From Oscillospiraceae bacterium (GTDB taxonomy: Bacteria > Bacillota > Clostridia > Oscillospirales > UBA929), in assembly GCA_031271325.1 (NCBI GenBank), contig JAISVY010000016.1, positions 1 through 5,157 of the forward strand: a DNA stretch of 5,157 nucleotides, in the 5' to 3' direction. A program made the translations under genes and the position numbers. The notes beneath the pieces are model-generated. The model was not told the origin of the DNA. It made no database searches and saw nothing but the letters and a program-made list of their open reading frames with translations. Positions 5,154-5,157 of this stretch are shown here, in pieces; the first letter of the stretch is position 1; every line of letters starts with the position of its first letter.

Positions 5154-5157
5154 CGGA
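5150..5157 (+). CDS. Start of an unidentified gene, truncated by the window edge
   Basis: ATG at 5150 is preceded by a strong GAGGAGG site (5138-5144) with a 5-nt gap. Only Met, Ser and the first two bases of a third codon (Asp or Glu) are in the window, so no function can be assigned. The upstream stretch 5003-5100 has no ORF or RNA gene that I recognise and no convincing plus-strand promoter. The gene is divergent from tRNA-Cys. The RBS and start are embedded in the hairpin at 5101-5153. Confidence 0.7.

Overview
The window looks like chromosomal DNA from a fairly GC-rich, plant-polysaccharide-degrading anaerobe of the Clostridia. This is inferred from strong AGGAGG-type ribosome binding sites, consensus sigma-A promoters, a tRNA-Cys with encoded CCA, a lipoprotein-anchored GH9 glucanase and a clostridial-type cellobiose phosphorylase. 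No species is claimed. There are no mobile elements, CRISPR arrays or phage genes.

Layout. (1) Positions 1-1685, minus strand: the first 561 codons of a lipoprotein GH9 endoglucanase with an Ig-like CelD_N domain; its C-terminus lies beyond the left edge. (2) 1686-1873: a divergent control region carrying two near-consensus promoters that point inward, so that the 5' leaders of the two genes should overlap in antisense. (3) 1874-4294, plus strand: a complete 806-residue GH94 cellobiose phosphorylase. (4) 4291-4794, plus strand: a compact Sfp-type phosphopantetheinyl transferase joined to gene 3 by an ATGA overlap. (5) 4780-4830: a 3'-end structure that can be drawn as a terminator-like hairpin or as a perfect H-type pseudoknot. 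(6) 4839-5002, minus strand: tRNA-Cys(GCA) with a perfect-consensus promoter and its own terminator. (7) 5003-5157: a non-coding stretch ending in a long hairpin that covers the ribosome binding site and ATG of a gene entering at the right edge.

How the genes work together. The GH9 enzyme is predicted to sit on the outer face of the membrane and cut beta-1,4-glucan to short cellodextrins. After uptake by a transporter not present here, the cytoplasmic phosphorylase splits cellobiose with phosphate into glucose 1-phosphate and glucose, saving ATP. The phosphopantetheinyl transferase has no obvious role in this pathway; its tight coupling to the phosphorylase is the odd feature of the operon.

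Points most worth a second look: the face-to-face promoters between the two cellulose-use genes, the pseudoknot over the operon's stop codon, a compensated A19-U56 tertiary pair in the tRNA-Cys, and the start-site-sequestering hairpin at the right edge.
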